From assembly GCA_945871895.1 (NCBI GenBank), contig CAMBXP010000020.1, forward strand, positions 1 to 34,424: a stretch of DNA of 34,424 bases, in the 5' to 3' direction. Below the pieces are notes generated by a model. That model was not told where the DNA came from and searched no databases. It was given only the letters and a program-made list of their open reading frames with translations. This stretch comes from Chryseobacterium gleum (GTDB lineage: Bacteria; Bacteroidota; Bacteroidia; Flavobacteriales_C; GCA-002722245). Positions 34,173 to 34,424 of this stretch are shown here, piece by piece (within the stretch, counting starts at the first letter, position 1; the number at the start of each line of letters is the position of its first letter). A program made the translations under genes and the position numbers.

Positions 34173-34424
34173 TTATACTAATTGTTGTTTTTTTACTGAA
34201 CTTAAATTTTTCACGAACTGGTCGAATAAATATCTTGAATCGTGCGGACCAGGAGATGACTCTGGGTGATATTGCACAGAAAACACTTTCTTACTCTTCA
34301 TTCTTAAACCTGCTAAAGTTCCATCATTCAAATGTTGATGTGTTACCACAACATCTGGATGCGCCTTAGCTTCATCCATATTTACGCAGAAACCATGGTT
34401 TTGAGAAGTTATTTCTCCTTTACC
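34173..34424 (-). CDS. carA: Carbamoyl-phosphate synthase small subunit, C-terminal part
   Basis: The last 83 residues of CarA, running off the right edge. The segment [14 protein letters not shown] leads to [17 protein letters not shown], the end of the glutamine amidotransferase domain with the catalytic His and Glu. This subunit splits glutamine to supply ammonia for carbamoyl phosphate, used in pyrimidine and arginine synthesis. The 12-base gap to eno suggests co-transcription. Confidence 0.92.
   Translation of the reverse strand, partial: GKGEITSQNHGFCVNMDEAKAHPDVVVTHQHLNDGTLAGLRMKSKKVFSVQYHPESSPGPHDSRYLFDQFVKNLSSVKKQQLV

Overview
The window is AT-rich Bacteroidota chromosome. The evidence is the set of Bacteroidota-style promoters (TTTG, about 19 bases, TAnnTTTG), the fused NagB/PIG-L enzyme, BshB1, the CcmE variant with a CPSKY site, the kdsC-ubiA-maf cluster, and RHS cores of the DYxPFGM/FNGxE type. 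I cannot name a genus.

Positions 1-10300 hold a chitin-use locus on the minus strand. A promoter at 10265-10295 precedes a tightly packed operon: secreted GH18 chitinase, two different outer-membrane barrel proteins, two paralogous lipoproteins with carbohydrate-binding-like C-termini, and nagB. A terminator and a new promoter then separate a second gene, a NagB/PIG-L deacetylase fusion. There is no SusC/SusD pair, so the two barrels plus two lipoproteins look like an alternative uptake set. Next come a DUF485/acetate-type symporter pair (10392-12241) and gap-pfkA (12357-14375). Together the genes could carry chitin through GlcNAc, GlcN-6-P and fructose-6-P into glycolysis, with acetate recovered.

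Positions 14500-18200 carry a YjbR-family gene, a long GT4 glycosyltransferase, an IS200-like REP-associated transposase bounded by inverted copies of a REP-like palindrome, and bshB1.

A cytochrome c maturation (System I) locus runs on the plus strand, ccmB ... ccmC-ccmD-ccmE-ccmF, followed by kdsC, a UbiA prenyltransferase and maf. About 6 kb of accessory DNA (19115-25125) splits it between ccmB and ccmC. The island holds a DUF4143 ATPase, two decayed RHS toxin fragments each followed by a candidate immunity gene, a toxin-antitoxin pair, and a relic of a tyrosine recombinase. It also contains a second diverged copy of the ccmB 3' end (20539-20628) and a 29-base relic of ccmC (23033-23061), so the junction has apparently been rebuilt more than once. 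The intact CcmB also has an extra segment of about 90 residues in a periplasmic loop, with an OB-fold-like pattern resembling CcmE.

The right end has a HigBA toxin-antitoxin pair, a 414-base gap full of palindromes, enolase, and the 3' end of carA running off the edge. No rRNA, tRNA or CRISPR array was seen.
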